A stretch of DNA of 22,372 nucleotides, taken from NCBI GenBank assembly GCA_964452095.1, contig CAYVKX010000027.1, forward strand, positions 1-22,372, in the 5' to 3' direction. Both the position numbers and the translations under genes were made by a program. Position 1 is the first letter of the stretch, and every line of letters starts with the position of its first letter. The DNA is from DUAL01 sp964452095. Lineage in GTDB: Bacteria; Bacteroidota; Bacteroidia; Flavobacteriales; BACL11. The notes below the pieces were generated by a model. It saw only the letters and a program-made list of their open reading frames with translations, had not been told where the DNA came from and ran no database searches. This document shows positions 7,593 to 15,698 of this stretch, one piece after another.

Positions 7593-8654
7593 ATGAAACA
7601 AAAAATCACAAGACTTTTATTCTTAGCTCTAATCCTTCCATTCGGAATATTAGCTCAAAGTAGCATGAATATGGCGCTTATGGGAACTTTTGAATGGCCG
7701 GCACTTAATACAGAAGGAAGCGATATTTGGGGTTGGGCAGATGGTAATGGAAATGAGTATGCTCTTGTTGGACTCAATGATGGTTTCTCGGTAGTTAATG
7801 TAACTAATGCTTCTAGTCCAGTAGAGATGTTTTTTATTTCTGATATTAATTCTACTTGGAGAGATATAAAAACTTGGGGAAATTATGCCTATGTAACTAC
7901 AGAAGCTGATGCTGGATTGCTTATTGTTGATTTAAATGATATGACTGGTGGCACTTATTGGCATGTAATGGATTTCTTCAGTGCTAATGCTAATGATACT
8001 TTGCATTGGGAAGCTGCACATAATATCTACATTGATGAAAATGGAATTGCTTATATTTTTGGGGCTTCCAATCCTAATAGCCAACCATCACCTCCTGATG
8101 GGGCTATCTTTTTGGATGTAAATGCTAATCCTACCAATCCAGTTTATTTAGGAGAGTGGAACGACTATTATATTCATGATGGAATGGTAAGAGGAGACAC
8201 TATGTATGCTGGGTGTATTTATGCTGGAGAAGTATTTATTGTGGATGTGAGTAACAAAAGCAATCCGCAAACAATTGGGCAACATGCTACCCCAAATAAT
8301 TTTACGCATAATGCTTGGGTGTCTGATAATGGCGATTTTGTTTTCACTACTGATGAGCAGTCGGATGCTTATTTGGCGGCTTATGATATTTCTAATTTAA
8401 GTAATATTCAAGAAGTGGATAGAATTCAATCTAATCCTGGCTCTAATTCTATTCCTCATAACGCCCATGTAGATGGCAACTTTTTGATTACTTCTTATTA
8501 TAGAGATGGAACTACTGTACATGACATTACTTTTCCTAATAATATGATTGAAGTGGCTTATTATGATTCTTATAGTGGAAGTGGAAATGGCTTTGATGGC
8601 TGTTGGGGTACTTATCCATTCTTGCCTTCAGGATATCATTTCCTCCGATATTAA
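7593..8654 (+). CDS. LVIVD / choice-of-anchor B secreted protein, N-terminal part (frameshifted gene)
   Basis: N-terminal 353 residues of a secreted protein built from LVIVD-like beta-propeller repeats, as in the choice-of-anchor B family. A Sec signal peptide is clear ('MKQKITRLLFLALILPFG', then 'ILAQSS'). Repeat signatures include 'GFSVVNVTNASSPVEM', 'AGLLIVDLNDM', 'GEVFIVDVSNKSNPQ' and 'LAAYDISNLSNIQEV', with 'HNAHVDGNFLITSYY' near the end. The family normally continues after 'GCWGTYPFLPSG' with a motif like N-I-I-x-S-D-I-N-x-G. Here the frame instead runs into 'YHFLRY' and stops. The expected continuation ('IISSDINSG') is in the +1 frame from 8635. This is therefore the 5' half of one gene ending at 9906. 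Molecular role unknown; probably a cell-surface propeller. Confidence 0.8.
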   Translation: MKQKITRLLFLALILPFGILAQSSMNMALMGTFEWPALNTEGSDIWGWADGNGNEYALVGLNDGFSVVNVTNASSPVEMFFISDINSTWRDIKTWGNYAYVTTEADAGLLIVDLNDMTGGTYWHVMDFFSANANDTLHWEAAHNIYIDENGIAYIFGASNPNSQPSPPDGAIFLDVNANPTNPVYLGEWNDYYIHDGMVRGDTMYAGCIYAGEVFIVDVSNKSNPQTIGQHATPNNFTHNAWVSDNGDFVFTTDEQSDAYLAAYDISNLSNIQEVDRIQSNPGSNSIPHNAHVDGNFLITSYYRDGTTVHDITFPNNMIEVAYYDSYSGSGNGFDGCWGTYPFLPSGYHFLRY

Positions 8655-9906
8655 TTCTGGAGCCAACCAAACGGCAAAACTATTAATTTACGAAAGACAA
8701 TTTCAACAAGCGTGTTATCTAGATGGCAATGTAACTGATGCAAATACTACTAATGCAATAAATGGTGCTAATATTGAGATTCTTACTACTGGAATTGTAA
8801 GTTCTACTAATATTATTGGCGATTATTTATCGGGTGTAGCAAATAGCGGAACTTATGATATTCGTTTTTCAAAGCCAGGATATCTTAGCGATACGGTTTC
8901 TTCTTCCTTGTCTAGTGGAATTCTTACTACCGTAAATGCTCAGCTTGTTCCGCTTCAATCTTTTACAGGAGTAGGAATAGTGCAAGATATTAATGGAAAT
9001 GGAATTGCAAATGCACAAGTGCTGATTTATAATAATGATTTTACTTTTACCATAACTACTGACTTAAATGGTAATTTTAATATCGCTAATATGTATGATG
9101 GAAATTATGAGGTTATTGCTGGGCAGTGGGGGTATAATACAATTTGCACCAATGAAACAATTACTTCAACCTCTAGTAATCTAACAATTGTTTTACCTCA
9201 AGGGTATTATGATGATTTTACTTTTGATTTTGGCTGGACAATAAGTGGTGGCGTTACCCAAAGCTCTGATGGTATTTGGGAAAGAGGAAATCCAGAAGGA
9301 ACATCTAGACAAGGAGTAGATTTTAACCCTGAAGATGATTTGACTAATGATTGTTATGAGAATGCTTTTGTTACAGGATTGGCTGCTGGAAGCGGAACTG
9401 GAAGTAATGATGTAGATGATTTTAACACTATTCTTACTTCTCCTATTTTTGATTTATCCAATGTAAATAGTCATTTGCTTTCTTATTATTGGTGGTTTAA
9501 TAATGATTATCCTTGGGGAAGCCCACCAAACGACTCTTTAACTATAAGTTTAAGTAATGGAGTGAATACTGTTGTTCTGCAGATAATTACATCATCTTCT
9601 CAAAACTTAGGGCAATGGAATGCCGCTACTTTTGATATTGCACAATATATCACGCCAACATCTACAATGCAACTAATTGCAGAAACAGCAGATTGGGATG
9701 CTTTGGGAGGACATTGGGTAGAGGCAGGGTTGGATTTATTTAACATTACTTCTGCTATAAGTTCTGTTGAGGAGGAATCCACTAAAAATGCCAAACTGAT
9801 AAAAATTGTAGATGTGCTTGGCAGAGAAGTAAAACAAAAAACCAATGCACCACTTTTCTATATTTATGAAGATGGAACGGTGGAGAAAAAGATAGTGATT
9901 GAATAA
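8548..9906 (+). CDS. LVIVD / choice-of-anchor B secreted protein, C-terminal part with T9SS-type tail (frameshifted gene)
   Basis: The open frame begins at 8548, but only sequence from about 8635 on ('IISSDINSG') continues the preceding gene. The first 29 or so residues are an out-of-frame reading of that gene, and there is no signal peptide. A carboxypeptidase-regulatory-like beta-sandwich follows ('CYLDGNVTDANTTNAINGAN', 'YDIRFSKPGY'), then a second such domain ('GVGIVQDINGNGIANAQVLI', 'GNFNIANMYDGNYEV'). Next is a jelly-roll-like module with 'GIWERGNPEG', 'NPEDDLTNDCYENAFVTG', 'NDVDDFNTILTSP' and 'LLSYYWWFNN'. The end is the tail 'IKIVDVLGREV' ... 'LFYIYEDGTVEKKIVIE', a variant sorting signal. 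The same module and tail occur in the metallopeptidase at 15699-18494. Expression as one protein would require that the frameshift be a sequence error or be bypassed. Confidence 0.75.
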   Translation: MKWLIMILIVEVEMALMAVGVLIHSCLQDIISSDINSGANQTAKLLIYERQFQQACYLDGNVTDANTTNAINGANIEILTTGIVSSTNIIGDYLSGVANSGTYDIRFSKPGYLSDTVSSSLSSGILTTVNAQLVPLQSFTGVGIVQDINGNGIANAQVLIYNNDFTFTITTDLNGNFNIANMYDGNYEVIAGQWGYNTICTNETITSTSSNLTIVLPQGYYDDFTFDFGWTISGGVTQSSDGIWERGNPEGTSRQGVDFNPEDDLTNDCYENAFVTGLAAGSGTGSNDVDDFNTILTSPIFDLSNVNSHLLSYYWWFNNDYPWGSPPNDSLTISLSNGVNTVVLQIITSSSQNLGQWNAATFDIAQYITPTSTMQLIAETADWDALGGHWVEAGLDLFNITSAISSVEEESTKNAKLIKIVDVLGREVKQKTNAPLFYIYEDGTVEKKIVIE

Positions 9907-9931
9907 TTCTCTATTTAGATAAAGTAATAAT

Positions 9932-9957
9932 AGCCCTACCTTTTTGGTGGGGCTTTT
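9932..9957 (+). terminator. Rho-independent terminator
   Basis: AGCCCTACC (9932-9940) pairs over nine positions, with one G-U, with GGTGGGGCT (9946-9954) across a TTTTT loop. A TTTT run follows (9954-9957). It ends the anchor-B gene and lies just before the membrane protein start at 9974. Confidence 0.85.
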
Positions 9958-9973
9958 GTATTTTAGCCGCAAT

Positions 9974-10666
9974 ATGACCGAACACTTTGTTATTCCGCCA
10001 CTTAGTTTTATTTGGTACATAGGTATCTTTTCATCTATATTATGGATTTCATTTGTTCTGTTATTCTTTAGAAATAAAGCTAAAAACCTGAAAGAGTCAT
10101 TTGCCAAATGGCTAAGTATTTCTTTTGTGCTTACTTATATCATTTCCAATTCACTTGCTATTTATAATGGTTGGTGGAATATTCAAGGTTATCTTCCTTT
10201 ACATCTTTGCAGAATATCCTTTTTTATTTGCATGATAGTTCTTGTAAAAAAGAAACAATGGATGTACGAATGGGTTTTGTTTTTAGCAATTCCTTCAGGA
10301 ATACACTCAATGCTTACTCCAGAAATGACAAAAGGAATAAGTGCTTGGTTTTATTTTGATTATTATTTTGTGCATGCAGGGCTTATTTTGGTCCCTCTTT
10401 ATTTAACTATAGTAATGGGTATGAAAGCTAGAAAAGATGCTTGGTGGAAAACCATACTGAGATTACAAATTCCTGTTGCCATAATAATGCCTTTAAATTT
10501 TTTAATGGAATCAAATTATATGTATTTAAGCCATAAACCACTAGTTAATAATCCTTTCTTGATAGGAGAGTGGCCAACTTATGTTCTATTTTTGGAAATA
10601 ATAATGGTAGCACATGTGTATATTATTCATCTTTTTGCACCAAAATATGATGAATCTGTAATCTAA
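9974..10666 (+). CDS. TIGR02206 (YwaF-like) integral membrane protein
   Basis: A 230-residue polytopic membrane protein with about six or seven hydrophobic helices. It has the YwaF/TIGR02206 family look: 'YLPLHLCRISFFICMIV' in the centre, 'AIPSGIHSMLTPEM' after the next helix, and 'DYYFVHAGLILVPLYL'. The conserved His in 'LPLHLC' and in 'FVHAG' are visible. Family function is not established. An in-frame TTG at 9944 would start inside the terminator, so the ATG at 9974 is preferred. A near-match to the -7 box, TATTTTAG at 9959-9966, would leave almost no leader. The gene ends nine bases from the end of the convergent outer-membrane gene. Confidence 0.85.
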   Translation: MTEHFVIPPLSFIWYIGIFSSILWISFVLLFFRNKAKNLKESFAKWLSISFVLTYIISNSLAIYNGWWNIQGYLPLHLCRISFFICMIVLVKKKQWMYEWVLFLAIPSGIHSMLTPEMTKGISAWFYFDYYFVHAGLILVPLYLTIVMGMKARKDAWWKTILRLQIPVAIIMPLNFLMESNYMYLSHKPLVNNPFLIGEWPTYVLFLEIIMVAHVYIIHLFAPKYDESVI

Positions 10667-10675
10667 TTATTAATT

Positions 10676-13273
10676 CTAAAACTCCCCACTATCTTCTTGT
10701 TGAATATCATCATTTTTAATATTTGTTTTCCCTCTTGAATCTTTAAAGTTTAACTTCCCGATAGTGTATTTAAAGCTAATTCCAAAGGAACGAAATGGAA
10801 TAGATTTTGTAGAATATTGAGAGAAATTATCTCCACTCAAATTGGTAGTAAATTCCTTATTTTTTTGGAATGGTTCAATTATTCTAAGCCCTAATGAACC
10901 TCTTTTGTTTTTAAATACTTTTTTAACCCCAAAACTCATCATAGAAAAAGAGGTTACAGAACCCTGGATAGTTTGGTTTGGAGAACGGAAAAAACCAAAA
11001 GTTTCTACTTTCCAATTATTTCCTAAATCATAATTACCACCCATATGATAGCTGTATAAAAGTGCTGGCTTGGTCCAATCGTCATAACCCAAACTAGCAT
11101 CACGCCCTCTATAATTATACAAATTGATAGAACCTCTAAAACTTAATTTTCTAAATGTAATAGAGCCAAAGAAACTTCCTCCAACTTGCTCTGCTTCTCC
11201 AATGTTTTTAAAAGTAGAAACACGATTTCCGTTATCATCTATTTCTAAGAATGATTCAATTACATCAGTAGAATGTTTGTAGTAAAGCTGAAAACTTCCT
11301 TGCAACATTCTACCAAAACTATTAATTCCAAGCTCTAATTGCTCAGTAACGGTTGGCTCCAAATCAGCATTTCCCTTTGTAAAATTCCTGTTGTCAGTTT
11401 TGTTCTCGTTTGGGTTAATGTGCCGAACACTTGGACGCCTAATTCTTTGGTTATAACTTAGTTTTATCGAGCGCAATGGGCTAAACGATTTGGAGAAAAC
11501 TACATTTGGCAAAATATCGTTATAAGAATTTTCAAAAGAGGGTTCAGAATTGTTTTTCCAATTTCCAGCTGTTTTAGTGTGCTCCAATCTTACCCCTGTT
11601 TTTAGTCCTAATCCGTAAGGAAGATAAAATTCTGTGGATAGGTAAGAAGCAGCAACTTGCTGATTGTAATCGAATTGTTCTGCCTTTTGATAAACTTCAC
11701 TTTCTTGTTCAGAATATACAATTTCTCTATTTCTATTAATTATTTTTCCACCAATTTCTAATTTATTTCCTCCAGACATTCCACCACCACTTCCTTTTTT
11801 ATTTCCTCTACTATGGCTATGCCCTCCGGACTTCATTCCTGTACTATTGGAAACAGATTTTTTTCCTTTTTTCTTTCCAAAAGGATGGGTGTAATCTATT
11901 TGGAAAGTTTCTTCAATTACTTTCTCATCATTCTGATTTAGATAGTTTATATCATTTTCATAAATATCGGTATTCCCATCATTAATATCTCCACCAATTT
12001 GAAATGCAAAACTGAGTTCTCTGTTTTCATTGTCAGCAAAAGTTTTAGTGTAATCGGTAGTCCATTCCATATTTAAAGTTCTATCGGTTTTATCTACAGT
12101 ATTGATTATAGTTTCTGTGTTTTCTCCAAAGTTAGTTACCCAGCTAGTATCTTCTTTAAAGGTTGGCATAGTTCTTCCTCCAAAATTGAAAGATGAATTG
12201 AAAGAGTTGTAAGCGTTAATATCGTAAAACGCACTAATATTTCCCCTATATCCTTGATAAAAATTTTCTGATGTTCCGTTTTGAAAAAGATGATTTTCAT
12301 TGACTCTATTCCCATTAGCATCAGTTGAATCCCAATCATAACTTTCATAACTATCAGTGCCAATTCTTCCTGGCCAACTTCCATGAATTCCTGCTCGAGC
12401 AGAAAGTCCAAACCTTCCTTTCCCTAAACTTAAGTTGAGCCCTGTGCGATTTACCTTAGTTCCAACCATTCCCTCAGCAGTGGCCTTGTAGCCATCAATA
12501 ATTGTTTTTTTTGTGATGATATTTACAATACCCGCATCTCCTTCTCCATCATATTTTGCACCAGGACTTGTAATTACTTCTACAGTTTTTATCTGGTCTG
12601 CAGGAATCATTTGTAAAGCAGTTGCTACATCAGAGGAGAAGAATGTAGATGCTTTTCCATTTACCAAAAACTTAATGTTTTTACTTCCTCTTAAACTTAC
12701 ATTCCCTTCCAAATCTACTGATAGGAGAGGGGCTTTTCTAAGTACATCAGTAGCATCATTTTCGCTTTCATTTAAATCGTGTTCTGCATTATATACAATC
12801 TTATCAATTCTAGTTTCATAAATTGCTTTTTCTTCTTCAATCTTTACTTCTGAAAGCATTTCTGAATTTGGAGATAAGGTTAAGTTCTTAATTCTATAAT
12901 CTGGTTTTGATTTTGTAGTTTCTACATTAATTACTTTTTCTTCAAAGCCAATAAAACTTATTATAACTTTATATTCTCCAATTTCAATATTTTCAAACAG
13001 AAACCTTCCTTTAACATCTGTAATTGTACCCTCTACAATTTTATTTGTTTTGCTGTTATTTAGACTAACAGTAGCATATTCTAATGCTTTGTTTGTTTCT
13101 GTATTTTTTACCTTACCTGCAATATAACCTTTAAATTTTTCTTCTTTTTTATTTATGTTTTTAGTAGCACCAGAAGTAGCATCTACTTTTGGTTTTTTAT
13201 TTGTAGTTTGTTTTTTATCTTGTGCAATTAGCATTGTTGGCACTATTAATAGTGCAATGAGTAGTTTTTTCAT
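10676..13273 (-). CDS. Outer-membrane beta-barrel protein (TonB-dependent-receptor-like, CarboxypepD_reg + plug + OMP_b-brl_3)
   Basis: An 865-residue outer-membrane protein. The signal peptide is 'MKKLLIALLIVPTMLIAQDK'. A Lys/Asn-rich linker runs to about residue 48. A CarboxypepD_reg-like sandwich follows at 49-130 ('GKVKNTETNKALEYATVSL', 'GRFLFENIEIGEYKV', 'FIGFEEKV'). The plug-like domain spans about 165-258 ('DVLRKAPLLSVDLEGNVSL', 'LVNGKAS', 'IKTVEVITSPGAKYDGEGDA', 'GIVNIITKK'). The rest is a beta-barrel of the OMP_b-brl_3 type (PF14905 style), ending 'RSFGISFKYTIGKLNF' plus a polar tail. A Gly/Ser/Lys/His-rich insert at about 463-505 ('GGHSHSRGNKKGSGGGMSGG') interrupts two barrel strands. 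Substrate unknown; no TonB/ExbB genes nearby. It starts 41 bases after the 13315-14745 gene on the same strand, so co-transcription is possible. Confidence 0.9.
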   Translation of the reverse strand: MKKLLIALLIVPTMLIAQDKKQTTNKKPKVDATSGATKNINKKEEKFKGYIAGKVKNTETNKALEYATVSLNNSKTNKIVEGTITDVKGRFLFENIEIGEYKVIISFIGFEEKVINVETTKSKPDYRIKNLTLSPNSEMLSEVKIEEEKAIYETRIDKIVYNAEHDLNESENDATDVLRKAPLLSVDLEGNVSLRGSKNIKFLVNGKASTFFSSDVATALQMIPADQIKTVEVITSPGAKYDGEGDAGIVNIITKKTIIDGYKATAEGMVGTKVNRTGLNLSLGKGRFGLSARAGIHGSWPGRIGTDSYESYDWDSTDANGNRVNENHLFQNGTSENFYQGYRGNISAFYDINAYNSFNSSFNFGGRTMPTFKEDTSWVTNFGENTETIINTVDKTDRTLNMEWTTDYTKTFADNENRELSFAFQIGGDINDGNTDIYENDINYLNQNDEKVIEETFQIDYTHPFGKKKGKKSVSNSTGMKSGGHSHSRGNKKGSGGGMSGGNKLEIGGKIINRNREIVYSEQESEVYQKAEQFDYNQQVAASYLSTEFYLPYGLGLKTGVRLEHTKTAGNWKNNSEPSFENSYNDILPNVVFSKSFSPLRSIKLSYNQRIRRPSVRHINPNENKTDNRNFTKGNADLEPTVTEQLELGINSFGRMLQGSFQLYYKHSTDVIESFLEIDDNGNRVSTFKNIGEAEQVGGSFFGSITFRKLSFRGSINLYNYRGRDASLGYDDWTKPALLYSYHMGGNYDLGNNWKVETFGFFRSPNQTIQGSVTSFSMMSFGVKKVFKNKRGSLGLRIIEPFQKNKEFTTNLSGDNFSQYSTKSIPFRSFGISFKYTIGKLNFKDSRGKTNIKNDDIQQEDSGEF

Positions 13274-13314
13274 TATATAGTTGTAGTTTTTAGACTTTGC
13301 AGATAAGAAAAAGG

Positions 13315-14745
13315 TTAATTTTTGTTGGCATTATAATCGCAAGTACAGCCAAAAAGACATTTCTCTTTAATTATTTCGGCAACACCTTCTGGAACCATAT
13401 GCTCCCATTCTCCTTCTTTACAAGATTTTATTAATTTTAACACTTCTCTTGAAAAAATATGTAACACATCAGGATTGAAATCTAAATCTTCAATTCTGCC
13501 ATTGGAGAATAAGTAATTGTAGATTGGTTTTATTCTAGGGTGAATCGCAATATTTTTACTGTTTTGTAATTCCACAGAATCTGATGGCTTGAAAGGGTAG
13601 AGGTAGATTTTTATATCTCTTGTAAATATGATTCCAAATGCTTCCATAATTCCACCATTGAGGTTTCTATAATATGCCTCATCAAACATTTCTAATAAAT
13701 TATCTACACCAATTATTAAGCCCATTCTTGCTCTAGTAAATTGAGAAAGATACTCAATTAGTTTGTAGTATTTCTTATAATTAGAAATCATTACTGTATA
13801 GCCCAAAGAACATAAAATATCTGCTCTATCTAAAAAGTCTTCTTCATTTATTTCGCCCTCCATTTTTAGGTTGGTAAGTGTAATTTCAAACAGAAGTTGC
13901 ATGTTTTCTTTTTTCACTCTTGGATTATCCAGAAACTTTTGCATTCCTTTATCCAGCATATCAATATTTACCTTTGTAACAGGACGAAAACTACCTCTTA
14001 CGGTTAATATGTTTTTTTTGTAAAGTATATCGGCAGGTTGTTGGTTCACACCATCAGGACTAAAAATCACAGCATCAGTCATTCGTTCTTTTACCAAAGT
14101 CAAACTTAGTAAGCGATTATCTACATCTTTAAAGTCAGGACCACTAACTTTTACCATATCAATTTCAATATTATCTCTACTTAAATTATCATACAAAGAT
14201 TTCAAAAGTTCTTTCGGATCTTCATGATTAAAAAAGCAAGCATGAACCAAATTTGTACCAATAACACCAATTGTTTCCTGTTGCAATTTAGCATCAGCAT
14301 CATTTAGCTGGACATGAATAATTACATTGTTAGCTTCTTTATCTGGGCTAAGTTGAAAACGGATTCCCATCCAACCATGCCCTTTCATAGTTTTTTCGTA
14401 ATTTACGGTAGTCATGGTATTGGCGTAAGCAAAGAAAAGAGCATCTTTATGTTGCTCTCTATCTAATCTTTCTTCCAAAAGCCCATACTCTTTTTCAATC
14501 ATATTTTGCAGGCGAGATTCGCATACATACCTTCCATTTTCTTCCTTACCATAAATAGCATCTGAGAAATCCTTATCGTAAGCCGACATGGTTTTAGCAA
14601 TAGTTCCTGAAGCTCTTCCTGCTCTAAAAAAGTGCCGAACAACTTCTTGTCCAGCCCCAATTTCAATAAAAGTTCCGTAAATTTTGGAATCCAAATTAAC
14701 TTGCAATGCCTTTTGATTGGCCGATAAAACAATTGGTTTTGTCAT
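13315..14745 (-). CDS. Conserved Bacteroidetes protein of uncertain function (often labelled nicotinate-nucleotide adenylyltransferase)
   Basis: A soluble protein of 476 residues from the preferred ATG at 14745 ('MTKPIVLSANQKAL'). A longer TTG start at 14766 is possible but lies in the leader. The conserved block 'IYGTFIEIGAGQEVVRHFFR', followed by 'ASGTIAKTMSAYDKDFSDAI', belongs to a Bacteroidetes family I recall under this nucleotidyltransferase name or as hypothetical. I see no HxGH/ISSTxxR nucleotidyltransferase motifs, so that name is not supported here. The protein has mixed alpha/beta composition, no signal peptide and no membrane helices. The C-terminus carries a cysteine-rich tail, 'CLFGCTCDYNANKN', which might bind metal (inference). 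It is transcribed divergently from the MBL hydrolase, with a good Bacteroidetes promoter upstream. Confidence 0.75.
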   Translation of the reverse strand: MTKPIVLSANQKALQVNLDSKIYGTFIEIGAGQEVVRHFFRAGRASGTIAKTMSAYDKDFSDAIYGKEENGRYVCESRLQNMIEKEYGLLEERLDREQHKDALFFAYANTMTTVNYEKTMKGHGWMGIRFQLSPDKEANNVIIHVQLNDADAKLQQETIGVIGTNLVHACFFNHEDPKELLKSLYDNLSRDNIEIDMVKVSGPDFKDVDNRLLSLTLVKERMTDAVIFSPDGVNQQPADILYKKNILTVRGSFRPVTKVNIDMLDKGMQKFLDNPRVKKENMQLLFEITLTNLKMEGEINEEDFLDRADILCSLGYTVMISNYKKYYKLIEYLSQFTRARMGLIIGVDNLLEMFDEAYYRNLNGGIMEAFGIIFTRDIKIYLYPFKPSDSVELQNSKNIAIHPRIKPIYNYLFSNGRIEDLDFNPDVLHIFSREVLKLIKSCKEGEWEHMVPEGVAEIIKEKCLFGCTCDYNANKN

Positions 14746-14773
14746 CTTTTCATTATTTGTGAACAAACAGCCG

Positions 14774-14804
14774 CAAATTTATACAGATAAATTTACTAAG
14801 CCAA
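14774..14804 (-). promoter_or_regulatory. Bacteroidetes-type promoter (-33 TTG, -7 TAAATTTG) for the 13315-14745 gene
   Basis: On the minus strand, TAAATTTG (14781 to 14774) matches TAnnTTTG. A TTG (14804 to 14802) lies upstream with a 20-base spacer, the expected spacing for the -33/-7 pair. The box is 28 bases upstream of the ATG at 14745. It also lies inside the 101-base divergent gap shared with the MBL gene. Confidence 0.6.
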
Positions 14805-14846
14805 GATTAATGTATTAATTTTACATTTTCTAATTATCATATAAGA

Positions 14847-15608
14847 ATGAAAGTAACTTTTTTAGGAACAGGAACATCACAAGGAGTACCGGTAATTGCT
14901 TGCGATTGCAAGGTGTGCAAATCAGATAATCCGAAAGATAAACGGCTTAGGGTTTCTATACTTATTGAGGTAGATGGGCAAACTATTGTAATTGATACCG
15001 GCCCAGATTTTAGACAGCAAATGATTAGAGAAAATGTGCAGAATTTAGATGCGATTTTATTTACTCATCAGCATAAGGATCATGTCGCAGGAATGGATGA
15101 TATTAGGGCTTTTAATCATTCGCAACAAAAAGAAATGGATGTGTATTGCACTGCTGAAGTAGAAGAGGTATTGATAAGAGAATTTCCGTATGTTTTTTCT
15201 ACTTACAAATATCCAGGAGTGCCGGAAGTGAAGATTCATAATATAGTAAATGAGCCATTTAAGGTAAATGGAGTAGAGATAATACCTATACAAGGTTTGC
15301 ATTACAAATTGCCTGTTTTTGGTTTTAGAATAAAAGATTTTGTTTATTTTACAGATGTTAGTTTTATTTCGGAAAAAGAAAAGGAAAAAATGAAAGGGGC
15401 AGAGGTAATTGTAATTGATGCACTTAGAAAAAAACCACACATTTCTCATTTTACCCTAGAACAAGCAGTGGAGTTATTAGTCGAACTTCAGCCAAAAAAA
15501 GGATTGTTAACGCATATCTCTCACTTTATGGGAAAACATGAAGAAGTGATAAAAAATCTCCCAGAATTTATTTCTCCAGCCTTTGATGGGCTGCAATTAA
15601 AATTTTGA
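14847..15608 (+). CDS. PhnP-like MBL-fold metallo-hydrolase
   Basis: A 253-residue cytosolic metallo-beta-lactamase-fold hydrolase of the Lactamase_B_2/PhnP-like group. It has the start 'MKVTFLGTGTSQGVPVIACD', a CxCxxC cluster (C19, C21, C24) like the structural zinc site of PhnP, and 'IDTGPDFRQQ' (49-58). The dinuclear metal motif is 'THQHKDH' (H74, H76, D78, H79). Further candidate ligands are H152, D170 in 'YFTDVSF', and H223 in 'THISHFMG'. PhnP itself is a cyclic ribose-phosphate phosphodiesterase, but no phn genes are nearby, so the substrate is uncertain. Length and motifs are complete. The ATG at 14847 gives the canonical N-terminal strand. It is divergent from the preceding gene, and the peptidase start lies 90 bases downstream. 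Confidence 0.9.
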   Translation: MKVTFLGTGTSQGVPVIACDCKVCKSDNPKDKRLRVSILIEVDGQTIVIDTGPDFRQQMIRENVQNLDAILFTHQHKDHVAGMDDIRAFNHSQQKEMDVYCTAEVEEVLIREFPYVFSTYKYPGVPEVKIHNIVNEPFKVNGVEIIPIQGLHYKLPVFGFRIKDFVYFTDVSFISEKEKEKMKGAEVIVIDALRKKPHISHFTLEQAVELLVELQPKKGLLTHISHFMGKHEEVIKNLPEFISPAFDGLQLKF

Positions 15609-15698
15609 ACACATAAGAAAACAATAAAAAAATTTACGCAAAATAATTCTATACTACAATTATTGGTAAATTGCACCAATTTAAAAACAAAGACTAAG

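Noticed and set aside
9944..9973. TTG start for the TIGR02206 gene
   Set aside because: It falls in the stem and T-run of the terminator at 9932-9957. The ATG at 9974 is better.
9736..10107. Minus-strand open frame of 123 codons
   Set aside because: It overlaps the T9SS-type tail, the terminator and the start of the TIGR02206 gene in antisense. It shows no recognisable domain.
15057..15449. Minus-strand open frame of 130 codons
   Set aside because: It is fully antisense to the well-supported MBL-fold gene, with shadow-like composition.
15663..15698. TTG start for the metallopeptidase
   Set aside because: It would place 12 polar residues before a standard signal peptide that starts at the ATG at 15699.
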